Shown here piece by piece: positions 1 through 8,812 of a stretch of DNA of 64,000 nt (positions are counted from its first letter, which is position 1; each line of letters opens with the position of its first letter). The stretch lies in contig NZ_CP076562.1 of NCBI RefSeq assembly GCF_022174665.1, positions 1,534,501-1,598,500 of the forward strand, in the 5' to 3' direction. Under the pieces are notes generated by a model. It did no database searches. It saw only the letters and a list, made by a program, of their open reading frames with translations, and was not told where the DNA came from. The position numbers were made by a program, and so were the translations under genes. This DNA comes from Eubacterium sp. MSJ-33. Its GTDB lineage: Bacteria; Bacillota; Clostridia; Lachnospirales; Lachnospiraceae.

Positions 1-106
1 TTCTCTCCTTTAATTCTGCCCTGTTTTTCCTCTGTCTTTTAGACATTTCATAAAGTTCTCTTCACTTATCTAAATCCGTCTTTCTAACAACCTATCGTTT
101 TCCCAC

Positions 107-775
107 TCACTCCTCAGTCAGCTTACCATCTGTGATCCGCACGATGCGGTCTGCCTCTCTGGCAAGATCAATGTTATGTGTGATAAGCACAAGTGTCTGA
201 TTCAGTTTCTTTACAGAGTCCTGCAGCAGCGCCATAACTTCATTCCCATTTGTAGAATCAAGCGCTCCGGTCGGCTCATCGGCAAGGATCAGAGACGGTC
301 GGTTTGCAAGTGCCCTCGCGATTGCCGCACGCTGCTGCTGTCCGCCGGACAACTGGTTCGGCAGATGCTTCCGTCTGTCTTTCAAACCAAGCATCTCAAT
401 GACATGGTCGATGTACTCCCGATCCGGTTTCTTGTGATCTAACAGAATCGGCATCTGAATATTCTCCTCCACGGTAAGTACCGGAATCAGATGATATGAC
501 TGAAATACAAATCCAATCTTTCTCCGACGAAACACCGACATTTCCTCATCCTTCAATGTTGTGATGTCCCGGTCGTCCACGATTACCTTGCCATTCGTAA
601 CCGTATCGACACCGCCCATGACATGCAGCAGTGTGGACTTGCCGGAGCCGGATGCTCCGACCACTGCCAGACTTTCTCCTTTTTGCACGGTCAGATTCAC
701 ATCATCGAGCGCCCAAACCCGTGTGTCTCCGTTTCCATATATCTTTGTGACATGTTCCATCTTTACAATATCCAT
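107..775 (-). CDS. ABC transporter ATP-binding protein (MacB/LolD type)
   Basis: ATPase subunit of an export-type or envelope-stress ABC transporter, 222 aa. Visible motifs: Walker [10 protein letters not shown] near residue 40, Q-loop in FVFQSYHL, signature LSGGQQQR near 143, Walker [13 protein letters not shown] near 160 and the switch histidine in LITHN. These are the hallmarks of the MacB/LolD/BceA class, which pairs with FtsX-like permeases. It is the second gene of a minus-strand pair with the FtsX permease upstream, from which it is separated by 313 bases carrying a repeat array. The substrate cannot be told; antimicrobial peptides or lipids are usual for the class. Start has GGAGG-type site just upstream (AGGAGGGAAATCAAC-ATG). 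Confidence 0.93.
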   Translation of the reverse strand: MDIVKMEHVTKIYGNGDTRVWALDDVNLTVQKGESLAVVGASGSGKSTLLHVMGGVDTVTNGKVIVDDRDITTLKDEEMSVFRRRKIGFVFQSYHLIPVLTVEENIQMPILLDHKKPDREYIDHVIEMLGLKDRRKHLPNQLSGGQQQRAAIARALANRPSLILADEPTGALDSTNGNEVMALLQDSVKKLNQTLVLITHNIDLAREADRIVRITDGKLTEE

Positions 776-814
776 GTTGATTTCCCTCCTGATATCTTCT
801 TTTTGTTATGTATT

Positions 815-1078
815 TCTCTTGTTGGAGCAATTCTTCTTTTTCTGCTTCGTTACTCCTACCTGTTTTTCTCTTCTTTTCTTTTTGTTGGAGTAAATATCCT
901 GTTTTCTATCTCTTTGTCCCAATCCAGCTTGCTTCTCTTTTCTGCCTGTTGGAGCAAATATTCTTTTTTTCAACTTTTCCCCAAAATTCAACTTGCTTGT
1001 CTCTTCTGCCTGTTGGAGCAAACATTCTATTTTTCTGCTTTTCCCCCAAAAAAATTCAGCCTCAATCCGGCTCCAACC
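815..1078. repeat. Four tandem copies of a 63-64 bp repeat
   Basis: The word GTTGGAG(C/T)AA recurs at 821, 884, 948 and 1012, so the period is 63, 64 and 64 bases. Between these words a second conserved stretch ends in GCTTGCTTCTC or similar. The whole gap between the permease and the ATPase gene is filled by it. The same unit, again with a 64-base period, is found at 55034-55105. The period is not a multiple of three and no start with a good ribosome site opens a frame through it, so it is taken as non-coding. Confidence 0.8.
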
Positions 1079-1088
1079 AAGCTCCACA

Positions 1089-3311
1089 TCAATCTCCGGC
1101 TGCATTCAAATCATCTGCGATCCGGTTTGACATCCGCTTCATCGGTATATAGATGGACCCACACATCACAAGTACAGATAGTACAAATCCAATTACTGCA
1201 CCGATAATCGGGAAGGTGAGCTTCACCATGAACAACACCAGCGCAGCTTTCGCAAGCGGCATCATAACCGCAAAGCCTAGCACATCACCAACCACATTTG
1301 CACAGATAACGGAGATTACACCTTCGAGCATCACCATCTTCCGAAGCTCCCGCACCGACACGCCGATAGCGCGAAGTTGTGCGAATTCCTGTCGCCGCAG
1401 ATAAAGATTGCTTGCTGTCGTATTGATGATATTCAGAGAACTCACACACAAAATCACGATTACAAACGCCAGAATATATTTGATTGCACTAATGGAAGTA
1501 CTAAACAATGCTCCGGAATAGATGGCATCCGGATACGAGTAATCTCCCATCGAGCTATCCAGCACATTCACCAGCTTTGATGTCAGCGAAGCAGAAATGT
1601 TGTCCGAACGAAGCTTACATTTCACACCCGTGGAATCTGATTTTCCAAGTCCGGTCATTCGGAAATAATTTGCCAGTGGCACAATACACTTTACAAATCC
1701 TTTTGTCTGCAATTTGTCCTTATCTATCCGGACAATGCCCTGAATCTCATATACCTTCTTGTCATTGCCCCACGAAAGTTTAATCGTGTCACCAAGCTTA
1801 TAATCCGTCGCCGGATATTCCACCGTTGATGCAATCAGGTCAATCGCATCATAGGATTCATCATCCATGCCTTCATCCAACGTTGCTTCCACGTTTTGCA
1901 CAAGCACAATTCCGTTCTCATCGACATCCAGCGTTCCTTCGACCAGATATGACGCATATTCCTGGTACTCTTCCTCTCCGTATCCAATCACGCTCACGCG
2001 GTCAACCGGCGATGCACTGTCTTTATATTTCTCACCTGTTTCCAACCGTTCAACGATCTGCCCTTCCAACGTTTCCTGCCGGAAATCATCTGTGAAATGT
2101 GTCCGGAATTCTTTGAAGTCCGCGGCCTTCATAACCGCCGCATACACTGCTTTCACATCCTTCACTTCTTTGTTCTGTGCAATGTCTGTGAGTGTCTCTT
2201 CGTTTGGAAGCACTGATTTCACTGCATCCACAGTCTCTTCATCATTTGCCTCGTTGAAGAAATACACCTGATACTCTCCGTAAGAAGGTGCAATCTGCTT
2301 CTGCATCTGTACAAATGAAGTGAAAATCGTCGCAATCGTGATAAACGCTGCAATCGATAAAGCAAATGTAAAAATTGTTTTCAAGAACCGACGCTTGTTG
2401 CTCATCAGATTCTTATACGCGTAATCCCCCTGCACGCCGAAGATCTTCCCGAAGATACTCTGCTTACGTGCTTTAACCTTCCGTGTTCCACTTGTCTGTC
2501 CTCGCACTGCTTCGATTGGCGAAATCTTCTTTACGAGTTTTCCATTCTCATCCATGACGAAGAACAAATCTCCGATAAACACGACAAGCACATACAGAAA
2601 AGGAAGTACATGCGGGCGAACCTTTATACTCATGGATAACCCAACCAGATATGCAATCGGGAAGCCAATCACGATTCCTCCAAGGATTCCAAGTAGCTCC
2701 TGCATGCATCCCATCCGGAATATCACACTTTTTAACTGTCCCTGTGTTGCTCCGATGCAGCGCAGGATTCCATAATCTTTGATCTGCTCCATCGTATTCA
2801 ACTGGATCGTCGTCCGGATGATTCCGACTCCAATGACTGCAATCACGAACGACAAAAGCAGGAACATCAGAAGAATAATATATGTATCGTTTCCGGTATC
2901 GCCCTGCAGATAGTAGGCTGCGAGCTGTTGATTTAATTGTGCTTTCACACCGTACGTCTGCTCGATGGTTTCCATATCCGCATCCAGGCGGTAAGGATTT
3001 TTCACGTTGATATAGATTGCATTTTCAATATAGGAGCTCGAATAATAATCGTAATATTTGCCACGATACGCCGTCTTCACGAAATCCTGTTTAAGTAATG
3101 CCGAGACATCCTGATTTTGCTCCGGCAGAAGCACAATCTCGTAGTCTGCCTGCTTGCGAAGTGCTTCGCGTGTATTGATGAAATTACTGAAATACAAGGT
3201 TAATATCACGAACAGAATTCCTGACGCTAAAGCAACGCCTAAGATTGTCAGGATGGTTCGCTTTTTCTGAAACTTTAGATATTTGATTGAAAGTCTGGTG
3301 TAGTTTTCCAT
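1089..3311 (-). CDS. FtsX-like ABC transporter permease
   Basis: Membrane permease of 740 aa that partners the ATPase at 107-775. An N-terminal membrane segment (about residues 17-42) is followed by a short extracellular part, three membrane segments around 145-250, a second N-terminal-type segment near 315, a long extracellular domain (about 340-610) and three closing membrane segments. This doubled FtsX layout is usual for MacB-superfamily permeases that sense or expel envelope-active compounds. Conserved cytoplasmic words are visible, such as DYGILRCIGAT and EFAQLRAIGVS, the coupling segment of FtsX domains. The start at 3311 is preceded by GGGGGAGCAAT. The promoter region carries repeated GTGACA words that look like a regulator site. 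Confidence 0.9.
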   Translation of the reverse strand: MENYTRLSIKYLKFQKKRTILTILGVALASGILFVILTLYFSNFINTREALRKQADYEIVLLPEQNQDVSALLKQDFVKTAYRGKYYDYYSSSYIENAIYINVKNPYRLDADMETIEQTYGVKAQLNQQLAAYYLQGDTGNDTYIILLMFLLLSFVIAVIGVGIIRTTIQLNTMEQIKDYGILRCIGATQGQLKSVIFRMGCMQELLGILGGIVIGFPIAYLVGLSMSIKVRPHVLPFLYVLVVFIGDLFFVMDENGKLVKKISPIEAVRGQTSGTRKVKARKQSIFGKIFGVQGDYAYKNLMSNKRRFLKTIFTFALSIAAFITIATIFTSFVQMQKQIAPSYGEYQVYFFNEANDEETVDAVKSVLPNEETLTDIAQNKEVKDVKAVYAAVMKAADFKEFRTHFTDDFRQETLEGQIVERLETGEKYKDSASPVDRVSVIGYGEEEYQEYASYLVEGTLDVDENGIVLVQNVEATLDEGMDDESYDAIDLIASTVEYPATDYKLGDTIKLSWGNDKKVYEIQGIVRIDKDKLQTKGFVKCIVPLANYFRMTGLGKSDSTGVKCKLRSDNISASLTSKLVNVLDSSMGDYSYPDAIYSGALFSTSISAIKYILAFVIVILCVSSLNIINTTASNLYLRRQEFAQLRAIGVSVRELRKMVMLEGVISVICANVVGDVLGFAVMMPLAKAALVLFMVKLTFPIIGAVIGFVLSVLVMCGSIYIPMKRMSNRIADDLNAAGD

Positions 3312-3340
3312 ATTGCTCCCCCGTAGTTAATCAAAAAAAT

Positions 3341-3428
3341 ATGTGTAAGTACAGACTTCCTGTGCTTACACATACATTATATCGAACATACATTACGGGG
3401 GCGTGACAAACGAAGTGACAGTTTTGTC
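3341..3428 (-). promoter_or_regulatory. Promoter with GTGACA repeats and inverted repeat upstream of the FtsX operon
   Basis: A perfect TATAAT lies at 3374-3379 on the minus strand, but no -35 match is seen 16-18 bases away. Instead GTGACA occurs at 3401 and 3413, with TGTCAC at 3423, giving a 6-4-6 palindrome plus a direct repeat 12 bases apart. A 9-base inverted repeat, ATGTGTAAG (3341-3349) and CTTACACAT (3363-3371), covers the expected transcript start. A -10 without a -35 next to direct repeats suggests an activator such as a response regulator; this is inference. Confidence 0.55.
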
Positions 3429-3574
3429 ACTTTATGGTTAATCGCCTTGTGGCAATCCATATCGTACCGCTAAGTGCTGATCTTTCTTTTCTCTTCTGTC
3501 ATACATACATTTCTTTATAATTTTCTCATTACAAGTATAAGCACTTTGACGAAGCTTGCCAATATAGGAGATTT

Positions 3575-4207
3575 TTACTCCTGTTTAAGAGCAGGCAGAT
3601 AATAGAACTTCGTTGTTGTATCTCTGGATTTATCCTTCACTTCATTTTTTAGACTAAATCCAGCCTTATCAAACAGTTCACTAAATACCGGGTGATAATA
3701 TGCCACCCAGATTTCCCGATTTCTAACCTGCTGACTTTCCTTGATTTTTTCAATTACCTGCTCGAAAATACTTCTGCCAAACGGATTATAGAAATAGAAC
3801 ACATCATAATCGGCATAGCCATCGTACTCTATCGCATTTGCATTGATCAATGTTACATCCATCTTCAATATAGACATATTCTTTTTTGCGATATCCAGCA
3901 GATGCTGATCAAGATCTAACCCTGCAACCTTTCCATAACCGCTTTCAACGGCACATTTCATACAGATTCCTTTTCCACATCCAACATCCAAAAATGCAGT
4001 TTCTTTCGGATTCACAGGAATTGCCTTCAACATCCGCTTCATATCTTTCTCATCCGTCATGCTGTAACCGTGAAATTCCGCAACATTTTTCTGAATCTCA
4101 CCAACATAAACCATACTGAAATCCAATCCACGGATTCTCTCCTTTATGTAATTGATTGAAAAACGAATCCATCTTTTTGTCCGTACTGCAAAACTATAGT
4201 TACTCAT
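3575..4207 (-). CDS. Class I SAM-dependent methyltransferase
   Basis: A 210-aa protein with the glycine-rich SAM-binding motif FLDVGCGKGI near residue 72 and an acidic strand end VAGLDLD about 20 residues later, followed by a DVFYFYNPFG motif in the position of the catalytic loop. These are seen directly; the substrate is not evident. The NPFG-type motif is found in a loosely defined group of bacterial methyltransferases of small molecules or RNA. The gene stands alone, with 39 bases to the TraX-like gene downstream. The start is supported by AAGGAGCAACAAAAATG. Confidence 0.8.
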   Translation of the reverse strand: MSNYSFAVRTKRWIRFSINYIKERIRGLDFSMVYVGEIQKNVAEFHGYSMTDEKDMKRMLKAIPVNPKETAFLDVGCGKGICMKCAVESGYGKVAGLDLDQHLLDIAKKNMSILKMDVTLINANAIEYDGYADYDVFYFYNPFGRSIFEQVIEKIKESQQVRNREIWVAYYHPVFSELFDKAGFSLKNEVKDKSRDTTTKFYYLPALKQE

Positions 4208-4246
4208 TTTTGTTGCTCCTTTGTCCTTATAAAATTTATATCATCC

Positions 4247-4957
4247 TTAACCTAATAGCATTTTTATTCCATACAGAATTAAAAAATGAACTGGGTAGAA
4301 AAGATAATAACCATACTGTATCCATTTCCGTTTTTTTCCCAATGTCCCGTTATACAATAACAAAAGTGGAATGGCTGCCAGTGATACCAGTCGAATCCAC
4401 GGAATACCCTGCGCATCAATCACCCAGAACTCCGCAAGATAACACAACGTGACAAAAAAGAATGCCGTGTATTTCTTCCAGTTGCTATCGTGAAATACGC
4501 CAAATCCCAGAATCCATAAAACAACGATACAATTCAGGTTCCCCGGGTAAGAGAGAATACAACTGACACCAACCGCCAGCAAACGGAAAAATATTGGAAT
4601 TTCTTTCTTCTCATAAATCACAAGTGCAAGCAATCCCAAAAACAGGCACCACATAATGCTTGTTACTTTCCAAAAACGGAACGGTGAGAATCCAAATGCA
4701 AGTGCATGTGGAACATGCGAAAGCAATGTAGCGATGAACAATCGCAGCAGATATTTTTTTATATTCGATGTATGATAATACCCCTCAACGATCATAAAAC
4801 ACATAATTGGTGCGGTAATTCTTCCAACTGCATATAAACTCCAGTGCAATGCATTTTCTGCAGGGTAAAACATGACGGTCACATGCTGCACGACCATTGC
4901 AATAACAGCAATCAGCTTTAAAGTATTCGCATTTAATCCTCTGTTTGCCTCATTCAT
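4247..4957 (-). CDS. TraX-family membrane protein
   Basis: A 236-aa polytopic membrane protein with about seven to eight hydrophobic segments. The N-terminal part matches the TraX family pattern: LNANTLKLIAVIAMVVQHV, then GRITAPIMCFMIVEGY, then ATLLSHVPHALAF. TraX was named for F-pilin N-acetylation, but chromosomal homologues in Firmicutes are of unknown role and probably act as acyltransferase-like membrane proteins. The start at 4957 was preferred over an upstream in-frame ATG because GGAGGATGAAATG precedes it. It is divergent from the XRE regulator at 5104 and the two share a control region. Confidence 0.85.
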   Translation of the reverse strand: MNEANRGLNANTLKLIAVIAMVVQHVTVMFYPAENALHWSLYAVGRITAPIMCFMIVEGYYHTSNIKKYLLRLFIATLLSHVPHALAFGFSPFRFWKVTSIMWCLFLGLLALVIYEKKEIPIFFRLLAVGVSCILSYPGNLNCIVVLWILGFGVFHDSNWKKYTAFFFVTLCYLAEFWVIDAQGIPWIRLVSLAAIPLLLLYNGTLGKKRKWIQYGYYLFYPVHFLILYGIKMLLG

Positions 4958-5025
4958 TTCATCCTCCGTATTTTTCCTGTGCAAAGCGGGTACGCTTCTT
5001 ATTTATAGGAAGTTTTCTTCCAGTT

Positions 5026-5075
5026 ATTGTACAGTTATACTTCCTGTTTGTCAAGATAAATAAGAAGTATAATTC
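5026..5075. promoter_or_regulatory. Divergent promoter region with inverted repeat (TraX / XRE)
   Basis: On the minus strand TTGACA (5049-5054) and TACAAT (5026-5031) are 17 bases apart and face the TraX-like gene. On the plus strand a TATAAT at 5069-5074 faces the XRE gene, with no clear -35. The arms ATACTTC (5037-5043) and GAAGTAT (5064-5070) form an inverted repeat spanning both promoters. It is a good candidate for the operator of the adjacent XRE protein. Confidence 0.55.
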
Positions 5076-5103
5076 CTATATACGTAAATAAGGAGGTGTC
5101 CAT

Positions 5104-5433
5104 ATGATAATCTCAGACCTTCATACAATAGGCAATAAACTGTTATATTTTCGAAAAAAAATGAATATGACACAGATTGAAGTTGCAGAAGCCGCCGGCT
5201 TATCCGACCGGACATATGCAGATATTGAACGTGGAAATGTAAATATGCGGCTTGAGACATTATTGAAGATATGCTCCGTACTTCACATAACGCCCAATGA
5301 TATTCTGACAGAGGAGCCATCCTTTTTTGATGATTATAAGAGCGAAATATTAGAACATTTAGAAGAATGCTCCCCCCAGATACAGGATACAGCATTGAAA
5401 TTATTAAATCTCTATATATCTTCTACAAAATAA
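5104..5433 (+). CDS. Small XRE-family transcriptional regulator
   Basis: A 109-aa DNA-binding protein. Residues 10-65 form a Cro/CI-type helix-turn-helix, with MTQIEVAEAAGLSDRTYADIERG covering the helices in the expected order and a typical TLLKICSVLHITPNDIL closing. The C-terminal 35 residues are short and acidic and carry no sensor domain. The start has GGAGGTGTCCATATG. One of the few plus-strand genes, it is divergent from the TraX-like gene and probably controls it and itself through the inverted repeat between them. A 13-base bidirectional hairpin follows. Confidence 0.88.
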   Translation: MIISDLHTIGNKLLYFRKKMNMTQIEVAEAAGLSDRTYADIERGNVNMRLETLLKICSVLHITPNDILTEEPSFFDDYKSEILEHLEECSPQIQDTALKLLNLYISSTK

Positions 5434-5457
5434 AAAAAGTGTTGTAAATAATTCAAA

Positions 5458-5489
5458 AAACGCTGTATACATTCCCGTATACAGCGTTT
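5458..5489. terminator. Bidirectional terminator
   Basis: AAACGCTGTATAC and GTATACAGCGTTT form a perfect 13-base stem with a 6-base loop, with A-runs and T-runs on the flanks. It lies between two convergent genes, the XRE regulator (+) and the anti-sigma protein (-). Confidence 0.85.
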
Positions 5490-5516
5490 CTCATTTTCCA
5501 TATATTTCCCGTATAA

Positions 5517-6995
5517 CTACTGCCGGATATCTACATATCCGTACAGCAATGCCGATTGACAAAATTGTGTATATTCGCCATTTCCGGAGAAAAGATCAAG
5601 ATACAGATACGGCAGCTCGTCCTCCGTTACAAGGAATGCAAATGTGACCGTTCTTGTTTCTCCCGGCTGAACCCGGATCAGATGATTTTTCTCCTCTGCA
5701 CTTTTTCCGTTATAGAAATAAAGCGGTACATTGGAAATACGATAATTCTGTCCATAGTAACTATCATAGTCCACATCATCCTTCGCATAGACGTCAACCG
5801 TTTCATAGCCATTTCCGGTTTCCTTCGCCCAGAGCAGGTTGCAGTAGAACAGGGTATCTCCAGTCTGTTGGTCACTCGTGTTCGTATACGCAACCTCGAT
5901 GTAAAGGATCTTTTCCTTCACTTCCTTGGTTTCTACAACCTCATCTAATTGATCTATACCATTTCCACGTTTCTCATAGGCGATCACATTGTTAACAAGC
6001 TTTCCTTCCGCATCCGTTTTGACCGGATCGAGAGCATAGGCTGCATCAATCGCATCCGGGGAATCCAGTAATTCCACCTTAGATACCTTTGCCGTCAGGG
6101 AAGACTGCGGTACATCAAAGCTTTCTCCAACCTGATGCATATGTTCTTCCATTGATTCTTTCGAAGTTTCCGTGAATCTGTTCTTCTTACCAGAGTTTTC
6201 GTCTGCCTCATAAACAGGCGCTGCATCTGCTTCCACCTGCCCTGTATATTCTTCCGCCACGATTCTGCGTTTTGCCTCCGGATCATCAGTTGAGGTGAGT
6301 TTCAATCCTTTTACAATATCTATGGCCGTATCAAGCTCTGTGTCATCAAACACAACCATGTCCAGTAGATAGTTATTTTCATATGTGACATACAGCTCAT
6401 ACTGAACCTCTCGTATGGCAGATTCCAGAACCTGTCTTTCTATCACAATTGCCTGTTTCCCATCGATATCCAGTTCCTTGGTTGAAATAACATGTGTTTC
6501 ATCAAACGAAACCTGCTGATCTGTCGGCATTTTCAGGAACCAGAACGAAACACCACCTATAAATGGCGAATCCTCCGGGAAGAGCACTACTTTCTTCACA
6601 TAATTATTTCCATCTGCATAAATATCATCTAATCCATCTACCTTCATACCGTCCGGTACATAGGAAACATCCAAGGTATAAAGTGCATTCTGATCCACTT
6701 CCGCATCGGTATCCGTTGCATCGGTATTGGTTGCCTCTCCATAGATCAATGTAGAGCCATATTTACCCTGCTGCTCCAGATGCATTTTGTATAACTTTGT
6801 AGCAGCCAGTGTGGTTCCGCCGCCCACACAGGCAAAAGCAAGAATCGCGGCTGCAACTCTCCACATTTTCTTACTGTGATGCTGCTTTTTCTTCAGCTGC
6901 TGTTCGACCGTCTCCTCGATCATATCCCGGATATAATCCGGCATTTGCAGACACTCTGATTTTATCTCATTGATTTTATTTCTATCAATATCCAT
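5517..6995 (-). CDS. Membrane-anchored anti-sigma-like protein
   Basis: A 492-aa single-pass membrane protein. About 45 charged cytoplasmic residues are followed by one membrane segment (VAAAILAFACVGGGTTLAA, about 47-66) and a large extracellular part. The outer part has two regions: one resembling DUF4367-type domains (about 85-240) and a beta-rich DUF5643-like region (about 290-480). This layout, directly downstream of an ECF sigma gene, is typical of clostridial anti-sigma or sigma-associated sensors. The cytoplasmic segment would hold the sigma factor and the outer domain would sense the envelope. Start: AAAGGAGGTAATGTGTAATG. Domain names are from family knowledge and not computed. Confidence 0.75.
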   Translation of the reverse strand: MDIDRNKINEIKSECLQMPDYIRDMIEETVEQQLKKKQHHSKKMWRVAAAILAFACVGGGTTLAATKLYKMHLEQQGKYGSTLIYGEATNTDATDTDAEVDQNALYTLDVSYVPDGMKVDGLDDIYADGNNYVKKVVLFPEDSPFIGGVSFWFLKMPTDQQVSFDETHVISTKELDIDGKQAIVIERQVLESAIREVQYELYVTYENNYLLDMVVFDDTELDTAIDIVKGLKLTSTDDPEAKRRIVAEEYTGQVEADAAPVYEADENSGKKNRFTETSKESMEEHMHQVGESFDVPQSSLTAKVSKVELLDSPDAIDAAYALDPVKTDAEGKLVNNVIAYEKRGNGIDQLDEVVETKEVKEKILYIEVAYTNTSDQQTGDTLFYCNLLWAKETGNGYETVDVYAKDDVDYDSYYGQNYRISNVPLYFYNGKSAEEKNHLIRVQPGETRTVTFAFLVTEDELPYLYLDLFSGNGEYTQFCQSALLYGYVDIRQ

Positions 6996-7043
6996 TACAC
7001 ATTACCTCCTTTACCCGTTCAAATCATCCCGGTGTTCTGACCT

Positions 7044-7529
7044 TCATGCCGATTTGACCTTTAAAATTCCCCGCAAATGCTCTCTTGCCCGCACCAGACG
7101 TTTCTTGACTGCCGATTCGGTGGACTCCAAACATTGCGCGATATCCCGAATGCTGTACTCCTCAAAATAATACAAAATAATGCAGGTCCGTTCATTCTCC
7201 TTCAGCCGCATGATGCTTTCATACAATTCCGAATACTGTCCGTACCCGCGTATGTATTCCGCTTCCCGGCCTTCTTCCTGATATTCCTCCCAAGTTACGA
7301 CCTTCTTATTCTCTCGTATGACCTGATGACATTCGTTGATCAGAATTCTTATAAACCATGTTTTCGCATACTTATCATTGCGCAGACTGCATAGATTCTC
7401 AAATGCATGCACGATCGCATTTTGAATCGCGTCAGCACAATCCGCATCATTGCATAAGTAGCTTTTGGCGATCCGGTACCAGCTTTCCTGGTTCGAAATC
7501 ACAAGTTCACCAAAGGCTTCTTTCTTCAT
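7044..7529 (-). CDS. ECF-type RNA polymerase sigma factor
   Basis: A 161-aa sigma-70 family protein with only regions 2 and 4. Region 2 is seen in DCADAIQNAIVHAFENLCSL (about 35-55) and KYAKTWFIRILIN (about 57-70). Region 4 is seen in RTCIILYYFEEYSIRDIA followed by the helix-turn-helix STESAVKKRLVRAREHL (about 115-152). An in-frame GTG lies 9 bases upstream, but the ATG at 7529 has GGGAG at a better distance. It is followed after 48 bases by the membrane-bound anti-sigma-like gene, so the two probably form a sensing pair, as ECF systems in Clostridia usually do. Confidence 0.9.
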   Translation of the reverse strand: MKKEAFGELVISNQESWYRIAKSYLCNDADCADAIQNAIVHAFENLCSLRNDKYAKTWFIRILINECHQVIRENKKVVTWEEYQEEGREAEYIRGYGQYSELYESIMRLKENERTCIILYYFEEYSIRDIAQCLESTESAVKKRLVRAREHLRGILKVKSA

Positions 7530-7615
7530 GTGTTCCACTCCCTTCCCTCCGGAGTTTTATATTCTGTATGTCCATACACCTATTAGATGATTCAGGGCAC
7601 GGAAAAGTCCCATGT

Positions 7616-8812
7616 TTATTCTTTTTCCAGTAAATGTTTATATGTGCTGTCGATACCGAGCGCACCAATCGGTGCTGTGATTACGATTGCCATAACCGCA
7701 ACGGATAGCACAAGCGTACCACAGGGAAGCCCGGCTGCCAGAGGCACAGAGCCAATCGCCGCCTGCACGGTAGCCTTCGGAAGATACGCAATGATACAGA
7801 ATAACCGTTCCTTCCATGTAAGCTTCGTACCAAGCATACAGATGCAGACACCGACCGCGCGGAACAGCAGCGCTGCCCCGATCATCAAAAGCGCCATTGC
7901 TCCTGCCTTTGCCATATACCGGATATCGACTGCCGCACCAACTAATACGAACAGGATTACCTCTGCGGCAATCCACAGCTTACCGAATTTCTCCGACAAC
8001 CGCTTGGATACAAATGTCGTGCTCTTCACTTTAAGCATACACGCCATACTGACAACTGCCAGAAGTCCGGACACTGCCACATACGCAGACACCCACTCCT
8101 CGATTGCAAGAAGCAGACACGACATACCTAAAATCACAATCAGTTTCGTTGAATTACGAACGCAGTGATTCTTCTTATACGCAAGCTCGAAGAACCGGTA
8201 CAGCAGATAGCCGACGATACAACCGAGTACAATTCCTAACACGATTGAGATTGGGATATTGATAAAATCCTTCGCATTTGCATGTCCGCCCTGTGCCATC
8301 TGCAAAAATGTCGTAAATAACACGATCACGAAGATATCGTCGCACGACGCCCCCGCCAGTATCATCTGCGGGATGCCTTTCTTCGTTCCATAGCCTTCCT
8401 CCATGAGTTTCACCATACGCGGTACAACGACAGCTGGCGAAACCGCTCCCATGACAGCACCCATAACTGCTGCCTCTACGCGCGTCACGCCGAGGATCAT
8501 CGGTGCAAACAGAATATACCCGCAGATTTCAAACGATGCCGGCACAAACGACATCAGGATTGCCGGACGTCCGACCTTCTTCAGATCTGACAGATTCAAC
8601 GACAGCCCTGCCTTGAGCAGGATGATGATAAGCGCTAATTTCCGCAGATCTGCGGAGATTCCCAGGATTGATGGAGACAACAGATCCAGCACATACGGAC
8701 CGAGTACGATTCCTGTCACCAGCATACCGATGATGCCCGGCAGGCGGATCTGTTTACAGATGGCGGACATCGCAAGTCCGACCAAAAAAATAAGTGCAAG
8801 TGATGTTAACAT
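7616..8812 (-). CDS. Cation:proton antiporter (CPA2/KefB-like membrane domain)
   Basis: A 398-aa membrane protein with about twelve hydrophobic segments, in the Na+/H+ exchanger superfamily. Typical words are RLPGIIGMLVTGIVLGP near residue 23, LIIILLKAGLSLNLSDL near 62 and GASCDDIFVIVLF near 153, the last containing the paired acidic residues of the ion site in CPA2 exchangers. It ends after the membrane domain, without a TrkA-N/RCK regulatory tail. It overlaps the end of the MATE gene by 7 bases with GGAGG inside that gene, so the two are translationally coupled. Substrate ion unknown. Confidence 0.88.
   Translation of the reverse strand: MLTSLALIFLVGLAMSAICKQIRLPGIIGMLVTGIVLGPYVLDLLSPSILGISADLRKLALIIILLKAGLSLNLSDLKKVGRPAILMSFVPASFEICGYILFAPMILGVTRVEAAVMGAVMGAVSPAVVVPRMVKLMEEGYGTKKGIPQMILAGASCDDIFVIVLFTTFLQMAQGGHANAKDFINIPISIVLGIVLGCIVGYLLYRFFELAYKKNHCVRNSTKLIVILGMSCLLLAIEEWVSAYVAVSGLLAVVSMACMLKVKSTTFVSKRLSEKFGKLWIAAEVILFVLVGAAVDIRYMAKAGAMALLMIGAALLFRAVGVCICMLGTKLTWKERLFCIIAYLPKATVQAAIGSVPLAAGLPCGTLVLSVAVMAIVITAPIGALGIDSTYKHLLEKE

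Noticed and set aside
1-106. Possible gene or RNA at the left edge
   Set aside because: Pyrimidine-rich sequence without a frame, hairpin or clear promoter; nothing could be supported.
806-1105. 99-aa open frame on the minus strand through the 64-bp repeats
   Set aside because: Repeat period is 63-64, so units are read in changing frames; no ribosome site; overlaps the end of the permease gene.
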